From Eggerthellaceae bacterium (lineage in GTDB: Bacteria > Actinomycetota > Coriobacteriia > Coriobacteriales > Eggerthellaceae): 64,000 nt of DNA. Both the position numbers and the translations under genes were made by a program. Below are positions 33,340 to 42,307 of the stretch, piece after piece. Where the stretch lies: assembly GCA_022791455.1 (NCBI GenBank), contig JAAVZC010000004.1:1-64000 (forward strand). Reading direction: 5' to 3'. The notes under the pieces were generated by a model. That model was not told the DNA's origin and ran no database searches. It was given only the letters and a program-made list of their open reading frames with translations. Each line of letters opens with the position of its first letter. Positions within the stretch are counted from its first letter, which is position 1.

Positions 33340-35492
33340 GCCGCCTCACCCCCTTCCAGCTCTTCCGCGGAAAGCTGCGAATAGGCTATCTCGCGGTAGG
33401 CGTCGCAGGTCTCCATCAGCTGGTCGTGGGTGCCGCGGCCAACCATGCGGCCTTCCTCAAGCACCACGATGACGTCGGCATCGCGGATGGAGGCCACCCG
33501 CTGGGCCACGATCACCTGGGTCACGCCGGAAAGCCGCTGCTTGAGGGCTTGGCGCAGCTGGGCGTCGGTCTTGTAGTCCAGGGCGGAGAACGAGTCGTCG
33601 AACAGAAGCGCTCGCGGACGGGCCGCCAGCGCGCGGGCGATGGCGAGCCGTTGCCGCTGCCCGCCGGAAACGTTCGTGCCTCCTTGGGCAATGGCGGTGT
33701 CCGCGCCGTCCTCTTCCTCGTTCACGAAGTCGAGCGCTTGCGCTACCGACAGCGCCTCTTCCATCTGGGCATCGCTCATAGCTTCATCGCTATAGGCCAC
33801 ATTGGTGGCGATGGTGCCGGTGAACAGGAACGCCTTCTGCGGCACGAAACCCAGCTGCTGCCGCAGCTCGTGTTGGGAAAGGTCGCGTACATCCACGCCG
33901 TCGATGAGCACCTGTCCCGCTGTCACATCGAAGAAACGCTCGATAAGCTTGAGCACGGTGGATTTGCCTGAACCGGTGGAGCCGATGATGGCGAGCGTCT
34001 GACCAGGCTCGACGGTAAAGTTCAGCCCGTCGAGGGTGGGCTTGTCAGACCCCTCGTAGGCGAAGGAGACGTCCTCGAAGGAAATCTTCGCGCCCTTCGC
34101 TTCGTCGGCAGGCAGCTTCACCAGCTGCGCCTTGGGGGCGTCGTGCACGCGTGGCTCGGTCTCAATCACCTCGTCCACGCGCTCGGCCGCCACAGCCGCG
34201 CGCGGCAGCATCATCGATATCATGCCCAACATCAAGAAGCCCATGATGATGACCATGGAATAGGTAATGAACGCGATAAGGTCGCCGGTTTGGATGGAGC
34301 CGTTGTCCACCCCTAAGCCCCCGAACCACACGATGGCCACCGAGGTGGCGTTCATAATGAGCATCATGGCGGGCATGAGGAAGGTCATCACCCGGTTGGT
34401 AAACAGCTGCGTGCGCATGAGGCGCGTTGAGGCTTCGTCGAAGCGCTCCTGCTCATAGGGCTGGCGATCGAAAGCGCGGATGACCGGGAGCCCCGTGAGC
34501 ATCTCGCGGGCCACCAGGTTCACGCGGTCGATGAGCTGTTGCATGATCTTGAACTTCGGCAGCGCCAGCTTGAACACCACGGCGAGCACCGCCGCCACAC
34601 AGACGATGGCCACCACGACAATCCACCCAAGCGAGGCGTTCACCACCATCACCATGATGATGCCGCCGATTCCCAAGATGGGCGCGTAGAGCACCATGCG
34701 CATGAGCATCATGCACACCATCTGGATGAGCTGGATATCGTTGGTGCCGCGGGTAATGAGCGAGGCGGCAGAGAAACGGCCGATTTCCTCTTCGCCGAAG
34801 GAAACGACGCGGGAGAACAGCTTTTGCCGCAGATCGAAGGCGATCTTGGCACCGGTGCGCGCGGCAATGAAGCCAACCCCGATGGCGAACACGGCGCCCA
34901 GGGCCGCAAGCGCCAGCATGACGGCGCCAGTGCGGGCCAGATAACCCATCTGCATGTCGGTGAGGTTGTAGCCCAGATCCTCATATTCCGCCCGCGCCCC
35001 GGCAATTCCCAGCTGGGACACCATCTCATCGCTCGTGGCACCGAGGGGCTCTTTCGCCGCATCGGCAGCTTCCAAAAGTTGCGCTCGGTCGGCCCGGCCC
35101 GCCTCGTAATCGGCCATCATCTGATAGAAACTGGATACTTCCGGGCGATCCTTCGAATGGGCGAGCGCCAGCGGCATGGCCAGAATTTCGTCAAGCTTAG
35201 CCTGGTTCGCGCGGCCCTCATCCGTCAGCCGCCACGCGTCGCCGTCCCTTTCGTAGCTGGCGGCGAACAGGGCATCGTCCGCCTGTGGCACGAGCGGCTC
35301 TATGAAGCGGTGGGTTTCGTCGCTCATGCGGTCCACCGCAACGTGCTCCACGCCTGCCTGCTGGATGCCCACGTCCACAATTTGGGAAGTCAGGGTGGGC
35401 AGCATGAGATCGGTAAACGCCTGGCAGACGAGCAGAACGAGCACCAGCAGCAGGGCCAGCCCGTGGCCCTTGAAATAGCGGAACAGTCTCAT
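33336..35492 (-). CDS. ABC exporter half-transporter (degenerate site, large loop)
   Basis: 718 residues. TM1 (about 10-32) is followed by an unusual ~145-residue extracytoplasmic insert (about 35-180) before TM2, then the remaining TM segments to about 450. The ATPase domain has Walker A GSTGSGKST and signature VSGGQRQR. Its Walker B reads LLFDDSFSALD (catalytic Glu replaced by Asp), and the H-loop reads VAQRVASI (His replaced by Gln). One consensus and one non-consensus ATP site is the hallmark of heterodimeric exporters such as TM287/288. The stop overlaps the partner and the start overlaps the marR-type gene, so all three are translationally coupled. The exported substrate is unknown. Confidence 0.93.
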   Translation of the reverse strand: MRLFRYFKGHGLALLLVLVLLVCQAFTDLMLPTLTSQIVDVGIQQAGVEHVAVDRMSDETHRFIEPLVPQADDALFAASYERDGDAWRLTDEGRANQAKLDEILAMPLALAHSKDRPEVSSFYQMMADYEAGRADRAQLLEAADAAKEPLGATSDEMVSQLGIAGARAEYEDLGYNLTDMQMGYLARTGAVMLALAALGAVFAIGVGFIAARTGAKIAFDLRQKLFSRVVSFGEEEIGRFSAASLITRGTNDIQLIQMVCMMLMRMVLYAPILGIGGIIMVMVVNASLGWIVVVAIVCVAAVLAVVFKLALPKFKIMQQLIDRVNLVAREMLTGLPVIRAFDRQPYEQERFDEASTRLMRTQLFTNRVMTFLMPAMMLIMNATSVAIVWFGGLGVDNGSIQTGDLIAFITYSMVIIMGFLMLGMISMMLPRAAVAAERVDEVIETEPRVHDAPKAQLVKLPADEAKGAKISFEDVSFAYEGSDKPTLDGLNFTVEPGQTLAIIGSTGSGKSTVLKLIERFFDVTAGQVLIDGVDVRDLSQHELRQQLGFVPQKAFLFTGTIATNVAYSDEAMSDAQMEEALSVAQALDFVNEEEDGADTAIAQGGTNVSGGQRQRLAIARALAARPRALLFDDSFSALDYKTDAQLRQALKQRLSGVTQVIVAQRVASIRDADVIVVLEEGRMVGRGTHDQLMETCDAYREIAYSQLSAEELEGGEAA

Positions 35493-35974
35493 GGGCGCTC
35501 GCCGCCCTCGGCAGGCTCTTCGCCACCCAGAATAGAAGTTTCTACAACATCGAGCGCGCGGTCAAACAGCAGTGCGCTCTCTTTGAGGGGTTCTTCGCCC
35601 ACCTGGTCAATGACGGCCGAAAATACCGCGGCGATGCGACGGTCTACCTCGGCGCCCAGCGCTACTCCTGCTTCGGTGAGTTCGATACGCACAGCCCGGC
35701 AGTCTTCGGAAGAGCGGGTGCGCTCAATAAAGCCCTTGGCTTCGATCCCCTTAAGCATCTGGGAAAAGGCAGAGGGCGATATGCGCAGCTTCGCCGCAAT
35801 TTCCCCCGGACGACACGATGGGCAAAAGCCCAGGCTTTTAAGCAGGTACATGGAATGGACGGCGTGCGCCTCTGCCCGCGTCACCCCTTCGAACCCGTCG
35901 AAGAAGCGCCCTTGCACGTCTGCCAAACGAAAGAACAGGGCCAAAGTACGCGCCCGCAGCTCAATATAATCCAA
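35489..35974 (-). CDS. MarR-family transcriptional regulator
   Basis: 161 residues from a TTG start (35974), with GAGGTGG 8 nt upstream. The winged helix-turn-helix is at about 55-120 (GEIAAKLRISPSAFSQMLKGIEAKGFIERT, then the wing SSEDCRAVRIELTEAG). It is the first gene of an operon with two ABC half-transporters, a common arrangement in which the regulator represses the pump until it binds the toxic ligand. The palindromes at 36000-36020, just upstream, are the likely operator. The protein ends in a short acidic tail. Confidence 0.9.
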   Translation of the reverse strand: MDYIELRARTLALFFRLADVQGRFFDGFEGVTRAEAHAVHSMYLLKSLGFCPSCRPGEIAAKLRISPSAFSQMLKGIEAKGFIERTRSSEDCRAVRIELTEAGVALGAEVDRRIAAVFSAVIDQVGEEPLKESALLFDRALDVVETSILGGEEPAEGGERP

Positions 35975-35999
35975 AACGAAGCCACCTCAATTCGCAAAG

Positions 36000-36020
36000 C
36001 TAAATTATTTAGTAGCTAAA
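36000..36020. promoter_or_regulatory. Probable MarR operator, two overlapping palindromes
   Basis: CTAAATTATTTAG (36000-36012) and TTTAGTAGCTAAA (36008-36020) are both perfect dyads and share TTTAG. They lie 26-46 nt before the marR-type start codon, where a repressor would block the promoter. Confidence 0.65.
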
Positions 36021-36046
36021 GTATCAGAACTTTCCGACAGCATACG

Positions 36047-36071
36047 AAAAAAAGGGCCCCGGAGGGCCCTT
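36047..36071 (-). terminator. Rho-independent terminator of the polyferredoxin operon
   Basis: On the minus strand the stem AAGGGCCC / GGGGCCCTT with a short CTCC-type loop is followed by seven T (36053 down to 36047). It lies just after the stop codon at 36090. Confidence 0.85.
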
Positions 36072-36089
36072 CTGAAGCGCTAATGTCAA

Positions 36090-37265
36090 CTATCGCTCGT
36101 AGATTTGAGAGATGCCGATGAGGTCCTTCATGGAGTGAAGGATGGAGTGCGGATTGCTGGGCGGGTTCTTCAACGGTGCCATCTCGTAGCGGTCCACCGC
36201 GCCGGAAAGCAGATCAACCGCAAACACTTCGTCGGATAGCCACAGCGCATTCGTGCGGCAAATGTCCTCACAGCAGCGGCACTTCACGCAGTCGCCGGGA
36301 TAATGGTCCACGCCGAAGGTGCCGTCCTCCCCCTGCCATTTGCGAATGGCGCCGGTGGGGCAGAAGGTGGCGCACATCTGACAGGAAGTGCACTTCTCCG
36401 GATCGATGACCACATGGCCCCACAGCCGCGTGTCGATCATCACGTCCTGCGGCTCACCGAGCGCCGCCAAGGCGTCCAGCAGACGCTCGCGACGGTCGGG
36501 GATGAAGTGCGGCAGCGTGCCGTCCTCCATGACCTTCAGGTACTTCGGCGGCTCCTTGCGCTCAATCTTCAGGGCATCGTTGATGCTCTCCTCTGCCACG
36601 ATGCTCGCGACCGAAGTTGCCTCTTCCTTCATGGAGGTGAAGAACTCACGGCGCGCGGCGTCGAATTCGGCGTCGTCGCCCTTGCGCACGAAACCGGGCA
36701 GCTTCGCCGTGATGCGCACCCGCACCGGGCTGTTCCACGTTTCCAGCAGCACGTTGGCGGTGTCGCGCACCAGCTCCGCCGTCTCCAGGCCCAGCACCAG
36801 CTCGCAGCCTTCGCAGTCGCCCTGCACCAGGGTGAGGCGCTTGGCGCCCATCTCGGCCAAGGTGACGAGCAGGCTCTCCTCTACACGACCCAAGCAGGTG
36901 ACCGAAACCACCTTCGTCGGGTCGTAGAGGCCGGAGGCCGCCCCCAACATGCGCTCGCACGCGATGACCACTTCGCCATCCGCCGCGTTCATGGCATCGA
37001 TGCAGTCGCGCAGCAGTTCTGCATCTCCCGGCTTGTGGGCCTCGATGGCGCAGGTGGGGCACACGGTGGCGCAGGTGCCGCAGCCGACGCACTTCTCCGG
37101 CGCGATGATAATAGTGTTGTCGTCATAGGAGATGCAGCCGGACGTGCAGGCCTCGGCGCACCTCATGCAGCTGGCGTTGCGATTGCGCACCGCAACGCAG
37201 CGATTCTGATGGACAGAAATGTTCTGGCTCTCCAACCGCTCGAACAATTCCATAAGATTGCTCAT
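36090..37265 (-). CDS. Polyferredoxin-type protein with four [4Fe-4S] motifs
   Basis: 391 residues. Two cluster motifs lie at the N-terminus (CMRCAEACTSGC and CVGCGTCATVCPTC, about 33-75), and two near the C-terminus (CTSCQMCATFCPTG and CVKCRCCEDICRTN, about 290-345). Between them is a region like hydrogenase delta/MvhD-type subunits (VTCLGRVEESLL … QGDCEGCELVLG, about 120-160), which in other systems passes electrons between protein partners. No TM segment or signal is seen, so it is cytoplasmic. It is preceded by the unknown gene at 37302, 36 nt away. The donor and acceptor are unknown. Confidence 0.8.
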   Translation of the reverse strand: MSNLMELFERLESQNISVHQNRCVAVRNRNASCMRCAEACTSGCISYDDNTIIIAPEKCVGCGTCATVCPTCAIEAHKPGDAELLRDCIDAMNAADGEVVIACERMLGAASGLYDPTKVVSVTCLGRVEESLLVTLAEMGAKRLTLVQGDCEGCELVLGLETAELVRDTANVLLETWNSPVRVRITAKLPGFVRKGDDAEFDAARREFFTSMKEEATSVASIVAEESINDALKIERKEPPKYLKVMEDGTLPHFIPDRRERLLDALAALGEPQDVMIDTRLWGHVVIDPEKCTSCQMCATFCPTGAIRKWQGEDGTFGVDHYPGDCVKCRCCEDICRTNALWLSDEVFAVDLLSGAVDRYEMAPLKNPPSNPHSILHSMKDLIGISQIYER

Positions 37266-37301
37266 AGAGCTCTCCCCTCTATTGAATTTTTCCTCGGGGC
37301 C

Positions 37302-38156
37302 TTAGTCGACGAATTCAGCCTTAGCGCTGTCGTAGGTCTTCACGGTGCCGTCGGCGAAAGTGACCGACCACAGGGTGTAGTCCACGTCGAATTCCGGCAC
37401 GACGACCAGCTTCTCTTCGGCCACCGCCGCGTCGTCGGCGCTCTCCGCCACTTCTTCTGCCGCTACCAATTCCTCGGTGCCGTCTCCCGTGGCACCAATC
37501 TCCTCAAAGCCCTCGGCCTCGGCCATGGCCGCAGCAGCCATTTCCGCTTCGGCAGCCTCGCGCGCAGCAGCCGCTTCGGCTTCCGCCTTGGCCTTCGCTT
37601 CTGCATAGGCGGCGGCGTACTGGGCATCGTAGCTTTCCTTAGACGGAATGCACACAGCCACAGCGCCTTCGCCGAATGCGCCAGCCGCGGCAATCTCGCG
37701 CAAGTCCTCAATGAGATCAATAGTGGAATCCGGAATGGAGCTGTCTTCGGGCGCCTTCACCGTCACGTCCATCTTGTCGATGAAGTTGATGCCGGTCCAG
37801 GGGAAGTCCAGGGTGGGACGGCCCTTCTCGCGGCGAATCTTGTTGGAGGCGGTGATGGTGTTGGACACCTTCGCGAACATGTTGTGGAGCCACTTCGGCA
37901 TGACCGCTTCCCAAAGCTCCTGGGCTTCCGGGTCATTCTTTTCCCAATAGGGACGATGCATGCGCACGGTAAGGGTCATCTTGTTGGCCACGGGCCACAC
38001 CACGTCGTCGGTATCAACGGGAGCATCGGCCGGCTTGATCTGGGACGGAGCCACATATGAATACGAGCGCTTGATGTCGGCGACAATCTCATCGTCGAAA
38101 TCTCGCTCGTCGATATCCACGTTGAGGATCAAAGAAGGGCGCACATAAGAAGGCAT
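37302..38156 (-). CDS. Conserved hypothetical protein paired with the polyferredoxin
   Basis: 284 residues; AAAGGAAA lies before the ATG at 38156. The first ~160 residues look folded and acidic (MHRPYWEKNDPEAQELWEAVMP, then WLHNMFAKVSNTITASNKIRR). A long Ala/Glu/Lys-rich stretch (about 178-245) is predicted to be a helix or coiled coil. A short C-terminal part (DVDYTLWSVTFADGTVKTYD) resembles a beta hairpin. No Cys cluster or TM segment is seen. The family is not recognised. It shares a transcript with the four-cluster ferredoxin protein, so a role as its partner is likely, but nothing more can be claimed. Confidence 0.6.
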   Translation of the reverse strand: MPSYVRPSLILNVDIDERDFDDEIVADIKRSYSYVAPSQIKPADAPVDTDDVVWPVANKMTLTVRMHRPYWEKNDPEAQELWEAVMPKWLHNMFAKVSNTITASNKIRREKGRPTLDFPWTGINFIDKMDVTVKAPEDSSIPDSTIDLIEDLREIAAAGAFGEGAVAVCIPSKESYDAQYAAAYAEAKAKAEAEAAAAREAAEAEMAAAAMAEAEGFEEIGATGDGTEELVAAEEVAESADDAAVAEEKLVVVPEFDVDYTLWSVTFADGTVKTYDSAKAEFVD

Positions 38157-38230
38157 AGCATTTCCTTTCGCTAGTCACTAATCCCCAAACCCAAAGAAGA
38201 AGTATCTCCCAACCCCGGAACCCTGTCAAC

Positions 38231-38257
38231 AAAAAGGGCCTCTCGCGAGGCCCTTTT
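38231..38257. terminator. Bidirectional terminator downstream of efp
   Basis: AAAAAGGGCCTC, loop TCGC, GAGGCCCTTTT: a strong stem with an A-run on one side and a T-run on the other. It lies 23 nt after the efp stop and ends that minus-strand transcript. Confidence 0.9.
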
Positions 38258-38279
38258 CCAGAGTATGCGCAAATGGCGA

Positions 38280-38843
38280 CTAGACGCGCTTGATGAAGCG
38301 GCCGTCGCGGGTGTCGATCTGCAGTACGTCGCCAATTTCGATGAAGGTGGGCACCTGCAGCTCCTTGCCGGTCTCGAGCGTAGCGGGCTTGGTGGTGTTG
38401 GTGGCGGTGTCGCCCTTGAAGCCGGGCTCGGTGTGGGTCACTTCCAGTTCCACGAACATCTGGGGCTCCAGGCTGATGAGCTCATCGCCCGCATACAGCA
38501 GCGTGGCCTCGTCGTTCTCCTTCAGCCAATCGGCGGCGGCGCCCACGGTCTCGGCCGGGATGGCCAACTGCTCGAAGGTGTCATTGTCCATGAAGTTGTA
38601 GTCGGCACCGTCGTTGTACAGGTACTGCATCTTCTTCGTTTCCAGGCGCACGGAGTCGAACTTGGTGCCGGCGTTGAAGGTGTAGTCAACCACGCGGCCG
38701 GTCTTGATGTCCTTGAGCTTGGTGCGCACAAACGCGCCGCCCTTGCCGGGCTTCACATGCTGGAACTCGACGATGGTGCACATCTTGCCGTTGTTGATGA
38801 TGCACATGCCGTTCTTGAAATCGGCGGTGGAAATGGATGCCAT
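38280..38843 (-). CDS. efp: Elongation factor P
   Basis: 187 residues from MASIST (38843), chosen because GGAGG lies 7 nt upstream; the frame extends 16 residues further without a usable site. EF-P enters the ribosomal E site and relieves stalling at polyproline. Three OB-like domains are present; domain I carries HVKPGKGGAFVR with the modifiable Lys at position 34. The length is standard. In other Actinobacteria efp follows pepQ directly. Here pepQ is about 12 kb away at 50288, with an accessory block in between. Confidence 0.97.
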   Translation of the reverse strand: MASISTADFKNGMCIINNGKMCTIVEFQHVKPGKGGAFVRTKLKDIKTGRVVDYTFNAGTKFDSVRLETKKMQYLYNDGADYNFMDNDTFEQLAIPAETVGAAADWLKENDEATLLYAGDELISLEPQMFVELEVTHTEPGFKGDTATNTTKPATLETGKELQVPTFIEIGDVLQIDTRDGRFIKRV

Positions 38844-38979
38844 GGGTCCTCCTGGGGTCATTCGGTCTATTGCTACATGCGAAAATCGCACGCGGGGTGC
38901 GGTTCAAACTTAGCCATTATACAAAAGCTTTCCGGGACCGTGCGAAAAACCGCAAATCCCCCAGACCAGCGGCGATTTG

Positions 38980-40446
38980 CTAGCCCGCTTCTACCAAGTC
39001 CAGCAGTTCTTGGTGGGAGTGGATGCCCAGTTTGGCGTAGACGTGCTTCACGTGGGCCTTCGCGGTGTTCTTCGACACCACCAGCTCCTCCTCGATGTAG
39101 GCGCGGTCGCGGCCGCGAGCGAGCATGGCGAATACCTCGCGCTCGCGCGGCGAGAGGCCGAACTCCTCCCCAATGGCCTGGCAGCGGTTCTCGAAGCTCT
39201 CCGCCTCGGAGGGGGTGGGGGCAAGCAGAACAGTGGGCTCGGCAGGCAGCGGCTCGATGCCCCGCACCGTCTTCGTAAAGGAGAAGTTTCGCAGACCGAA
39301 GAGCAGATAAGCGACGAACACCATGAGAATGGTGGCGGGGATGAAGAAGACCATTTCGTGATTGAGAGCGATGCCCCAATTGCAGAGCATGCCGGCACCG
39401 GCGCCCGCCAAGCTGCCGAGCGAGGTGACCCCCAGGCCCCAGCCCACCACCGTGACCGAACCGGCCAGGTTGCGCCCGGCGATGGCCACCAGCACCACGC
39501 GGGAGGCCAGGGTGAATACGACGTTGCCGCCGTTCAGTAGCACAATGGCCGCCTCGTGGTAGGGCACCTTGCCCGAAGACACCAGCAGAAAACCGCCGAT
39601 GATGACAAGGCCGGCGAAGGAAACCGCCTGGTCCCAGGTGATGAACTTGAACTTGCGGCCGGCGAGCGCGAAGGCGGAGACCCCCAGCACGAACAGCCAA
39701 TTCACGTTGATGAAGGGAGAGGCGCCGTCCACCTCGTCGAAGCGCAGGGCGAAGCCGAAGGCGGTTTGGAACAGGAACATGCAGATGAAAAGCGCCGAGA
39801 AGGGCGCAACAAAGGAGGCGGGGCGCGTGACCGAAAGGTCGCTCGGCGATTCCCGCTTGCAGACTTGCGAGAGCACCTGCGTGCCTGGCCGCATAACTAG
39901 CAGGAAGGCAAACAGTGGCAGCAGCTGGAACAGAGAAAGGGAAACGACACTGGGCACGAAAGGCGAGATCAGCTGCCAAAGCGCTTGCAGGAAAAACGAA
40001 ACGCAGATGGCAGTTACCTGCGCGCGCGAACTGAGCAGCGCGCAAGCAAGGCAGGCAAACAGCATCGCACCGGCGCGGCCAATGGCGCAGACGCTGGAAC
40101 CGATGGTCAAAAGCAGAGCAGAGCCGATGGCAAGCGAGAAAGAAAGCCCCACCGCCCCCAGCACCAGGCAGCCGAACGTGATGGCCACGAAGCTGCGGGG
40201 AGTGAGCACCTTCGACGACGCATAGGCCACAGCGCCCAGCGTCAACAGGGCCACGGCGTTGAAGGTGACGGAAATGTCGCGCGCGAACATGAAGATGGGG
40301 TCGAACAGCGGGAACACATGGGAGTTCATTTCGGTGCCGGCGATCATCATGACGGCCATGGCGAGGGTGGTGGCCACAAACAGCCGGTTTTGGTCGCTCG
40401 GGCCCGAACGGGCAGACGACTCTTGGGACACTTCGCCTTCTAACAC
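38980..40446 (-). CDS. Membrane-bound LuxR-type regulator (12 TM plus HTH)
   Basis: 488 residues from a GTG start (GGGAGG 7 nt upstream). About twelve TM segments occupy residues 22-390 in an MFS-like arrangement, followed by a linker and a C-terminal LuxR/NarL HTH (about 425-485: LSPREREVFAMLARGRD, then SKNTAKAHVKHVYAKLGI). Regulators of this form are abundant in Eggerthellaceae, next to reductase operons, and are thought to sense substrates at the membrane. It lies directly downstream of the flavoprotein/cytochrome operon on the same strand, separated by a hairpin. The TACCCC-type palindrome at 43018 is a candidate target. Confidence 0.9.
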   Translation of the reverse strand: MLEGEVSQESSARSGPSDQNRLFVATTLAMAVMMIAGTEMNSHVFPLFDPIFMFARDISVTFNAVALLTLGAVAYASSKVLTPRSFVAITFGCLVLGAVGLSFSLAIGSALLLTIGSSVCAIGRAGAMLFACLACALLSSRAQVTAICVSFFLQALWQLISPFVPSVVSLSLFQLLPLFAFLLVMRPGTQVLSQVCKRESPSDLSVTRPASFVAPFSALFICMFLFQTAFGFALRFDEVDGASPFINVNWLFVLGVSAFALAGRKFKFITWDQAVSFAGLVIIGGFLLVSSGKVPYHEAAIVLLNGGNVVFTLASRVVLVAIAGRNLAGSVTVVGWGLGVTSLGSLAGAGAGMLCNWGIALNHEMVFFIPATILMVFVAYLLFGLRNFSFTKTVRGIEPLPAEPTVLLAPTPSEAESFENRCQAIGEEFGLSPREREVFAMLARGRDRAYIEEELVVSKNTAKAHVKHVYAKLGIHSHQELLDLVEAG

Positions 40447-40524
40447 CGCCGACCCTCCCCTCTCTCGTCATTGACCTGCCATTTTAGCGCAAATCAAAGC
40501 GGCGAAGGGCCTCAACAGAAGAAA

Positions 40525-40550
40525 GGGAGGCCGCCCGAGGGCAACCTCCC
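40525..40550 (-). terminator. Probable terminator after the flavoprotein gene
   Basis: GGGAGG … CCTCCC outer stem with an inner GCCC/GGGC stem and a two-base internal mismatch, followed on the minus strand by TTTCTTC. It separates the reductase operon from the LuxR gene. Confidence 0.55.
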
Positions 40551-40582
40551 GTTTCTCCAGCCGATGGATAGCGGAATAAGCT

Positions 40583-42307
40583 TTAGGCTTGGCCGGTGGC
40601 GGCCAGCATGCCGGCGCGACGGCCGAAGGTCATGGTGCGGCCGCAGGCAAGGCCGGTGAGCAGGTTGGGATAGCTCACGCTGAAGAAGCCGCCGGAGTCG
40701 TTGCCGGTAAGGTAGAGGCCCTGGATGGGGTCGCCGTTCTCGTTGCAGGGGTGCATGTTGGTGTCGATGGTCACGCCGTCCAGGGTGGCCAGGAACCAGG
40801 CACCTGTGCGCACGCCGTAGAAGGGCGGCTGGGTGAGCGGCAGAAGGCGATGCTTCTCCTTGAAGTAGTCGGTGTCCTCGCCGTTGGCGGCCATCTCGTT
40901 GTAGCGCTGCCAGGAGGCCACGGTAGCATCAACGGGGATGTTCAGCTTCTGGGCCAGCTCCTCGATGGTGTCAGCTTTCTGCACGTAGCCGTCCTCGATG
41001 AGCTTCTCGATCATGCCGTCTACCACCTGCATGGGAATGTTGTTCTTGGCGCCGTTGGGGAACGGGAACAGGCGGCAGCAGCCCACTTCGTCGAACGCCT
41101 CCGCTTGTTCGGCGTGATTGGCATCCCAGATGTCCACATAAGTCTGGTGCGGCTGCATGATGGTGGAGTGCAGCATGTAGTCGTAGGGGCCGGACTCGTT
41201 GCAGAAGCGCTCGCCCTTCAGGTTCAGCTTCAGGAAGGGCTGCTCGCCGAACCAGAACCAGCGGCCCAGCACGCCGTCGCCGGCGGTTTGGTCAGGCTTC
41301 ACGCAGGCGCGGTTGAAGGTGCACGCCGCACCCAGCGGGTCCATCGTGGCGCCCAGCCACAGGGCCGCCTTGATGCCGTCGCCGGTGGGGTTGCCACCGG
41401 AACCGGGGGCGGCGATGCGGATCTTCTGGTTCCAGGCCTGGCGGTCCTCCATCATCTCCAGGTTGTTGCCGTAGCCGCCGGTGGAGAGGATGACGCCCTT
41501 AGAGGCGTTGATGCGGATGTAGTGGCGGTCTTCCTTCACGTCGCGGGCGATGACGCCGGTCACGCGGCCGGAGTCGTCGGTCTCGCACTTGATGAACTCG
41601 GTGAACCAGCGCACCTCGGCGCCTTTCTCGGCAGCGTAGGCCAGGATGGACTCCGCGAAGCCCCATTCCTCGTCCGCCTGACCGGCTTCGGTCAGCTGTG
41701 GGCTGTGGCCGGTGGCGAAGGCCTTGTCGCGGCCGGGGTCGCTCGTATCGCCCACGCCGCCTTCGAACTCCATGACCATCTTGCCGTCGCGCTCGACGAT
41801 ATCGGTCAGCCAGTCCACCATGGCGCCGGACTCGTTGGCCCACAGCTTCACCAGGTCATAGTTCACGAAGCCGTTGGCGTAGCGGACGATGTCCTCGATG
41901 GCCTCTTTCTTCTCGATCTTGAATTCCGGGAACTCCTCGAAGGAGGCTTTCTGCAGACGGGAGTCGATGGCGCCGATGTCCTCGCGCACGTTCTTCGGCG
42001 TGCCCTGGCGGTCGATGCCGAGCACCTTCGCGCCGTTCTCGGCGGCGGAGATCATGGCAGGGATGCCGCCGGTGCCGATGCCCACCACCAGCACCTCGGT
42101 GTCCAGGGTCTCGGTGATGTCGGACTCCAGGATTTCCGGCGGGGCGCCCAGCCACGAGGGGCCGGAGAACTTGCCGGCGCTCAGGTTGTCGGGAGTGGCG
42201 GCGGCGTAGCCGTTGCCGCAGCCGGAAAGCGTTCCTGCGGCCAGCGCGCCCAAGGCGGCCACACCGGCTCCGCGCAGGAAGCCGCGACGGGAAAGGTTAT
42301 TCTGCAT
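40583..42307 (-). CDS. Tat-exported FAD-dependent reductase (fumarate-reductase-like flavoprotein)
   Basis: 574 residues. The Tat signal (SRRGFLRG, R7-R8) ends in a lipobox LSGC (27-30), so it is probably a lipid-anchored protein on the outer face. FAD binding: VLVVGIGTGGIPAMISA (about 72-88). The C-terminal FAD-binding end reads LTGNDSGGFFSVSYPNLL instead of the GGxHGxNRLGG of true fumarate reductases, so another substrate is likely. Its start overlaps the cytochrome gene by 11 nt. The pair resembles the Eggerthella cardiac-glycoside reductase pair (Cgr1 cytochrome, Cgr2 flavoprotein) and urocanate-reductase modules, where electrons flow from menaquinol through the cytochrome to reduce an organic acceptor outside the membrane. 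The acceptor here is unknown. Confidence 0.9.
   Translation of the reverse strand: MQNNLSRRGFLRGAGVAALGALAAGTLSGCGNGYAAATPDNLSAGKFSGPSWLGAPPEILESDITETLDTEVLVVGIGTGGIPAMISAAENGAKVLGIDRQGTPKNVREDIGAIDSRLQKASFEEFPEFKIEKKEAIEDIVRYANGFVNYDLVKLWANESGAMVDWLTDIVERDGKMVMEFEGGVGDTSDPGRDKAFATGHSPQLTEAGQADEEWGFAESILAYAAEKGAEVRWFTEFIKCETDDSGRVTGVIARDVKEDRHYIRINASKGVILSTGGYGNNLEMMEDRQAWNQKIRIAAPGSGGNPTGDGIKAALWLGATMDPLGAACTFNRACVKPDQTAGDGVLGRWFWFGEQPFLKLNLKGERFCNESGPYDYMLHSTIMQPHQTYVDIWDANHAEQAEAFDEVGCCRLFPFPNGAKNNIPMQVVDGMIEKLIEDGYVQKADTIEELAQKLNIPVDATVASWQRYNEMAANGEDTDYFKEKHRLLPLTQPPFYGVRTGAWFLATLDGVTIDTNMHPCNENGDPIQGLYLTGNDSGGFFSVSYPNLLTGLACGRTMTFGRRAGMLAATGQA

Noticed and set aside
38873-40471. 532-codon alternative frame over the LuxR regulator gene.
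   Set aside because: It has no TM pattern or HTH. The 488-residue frame shows both.
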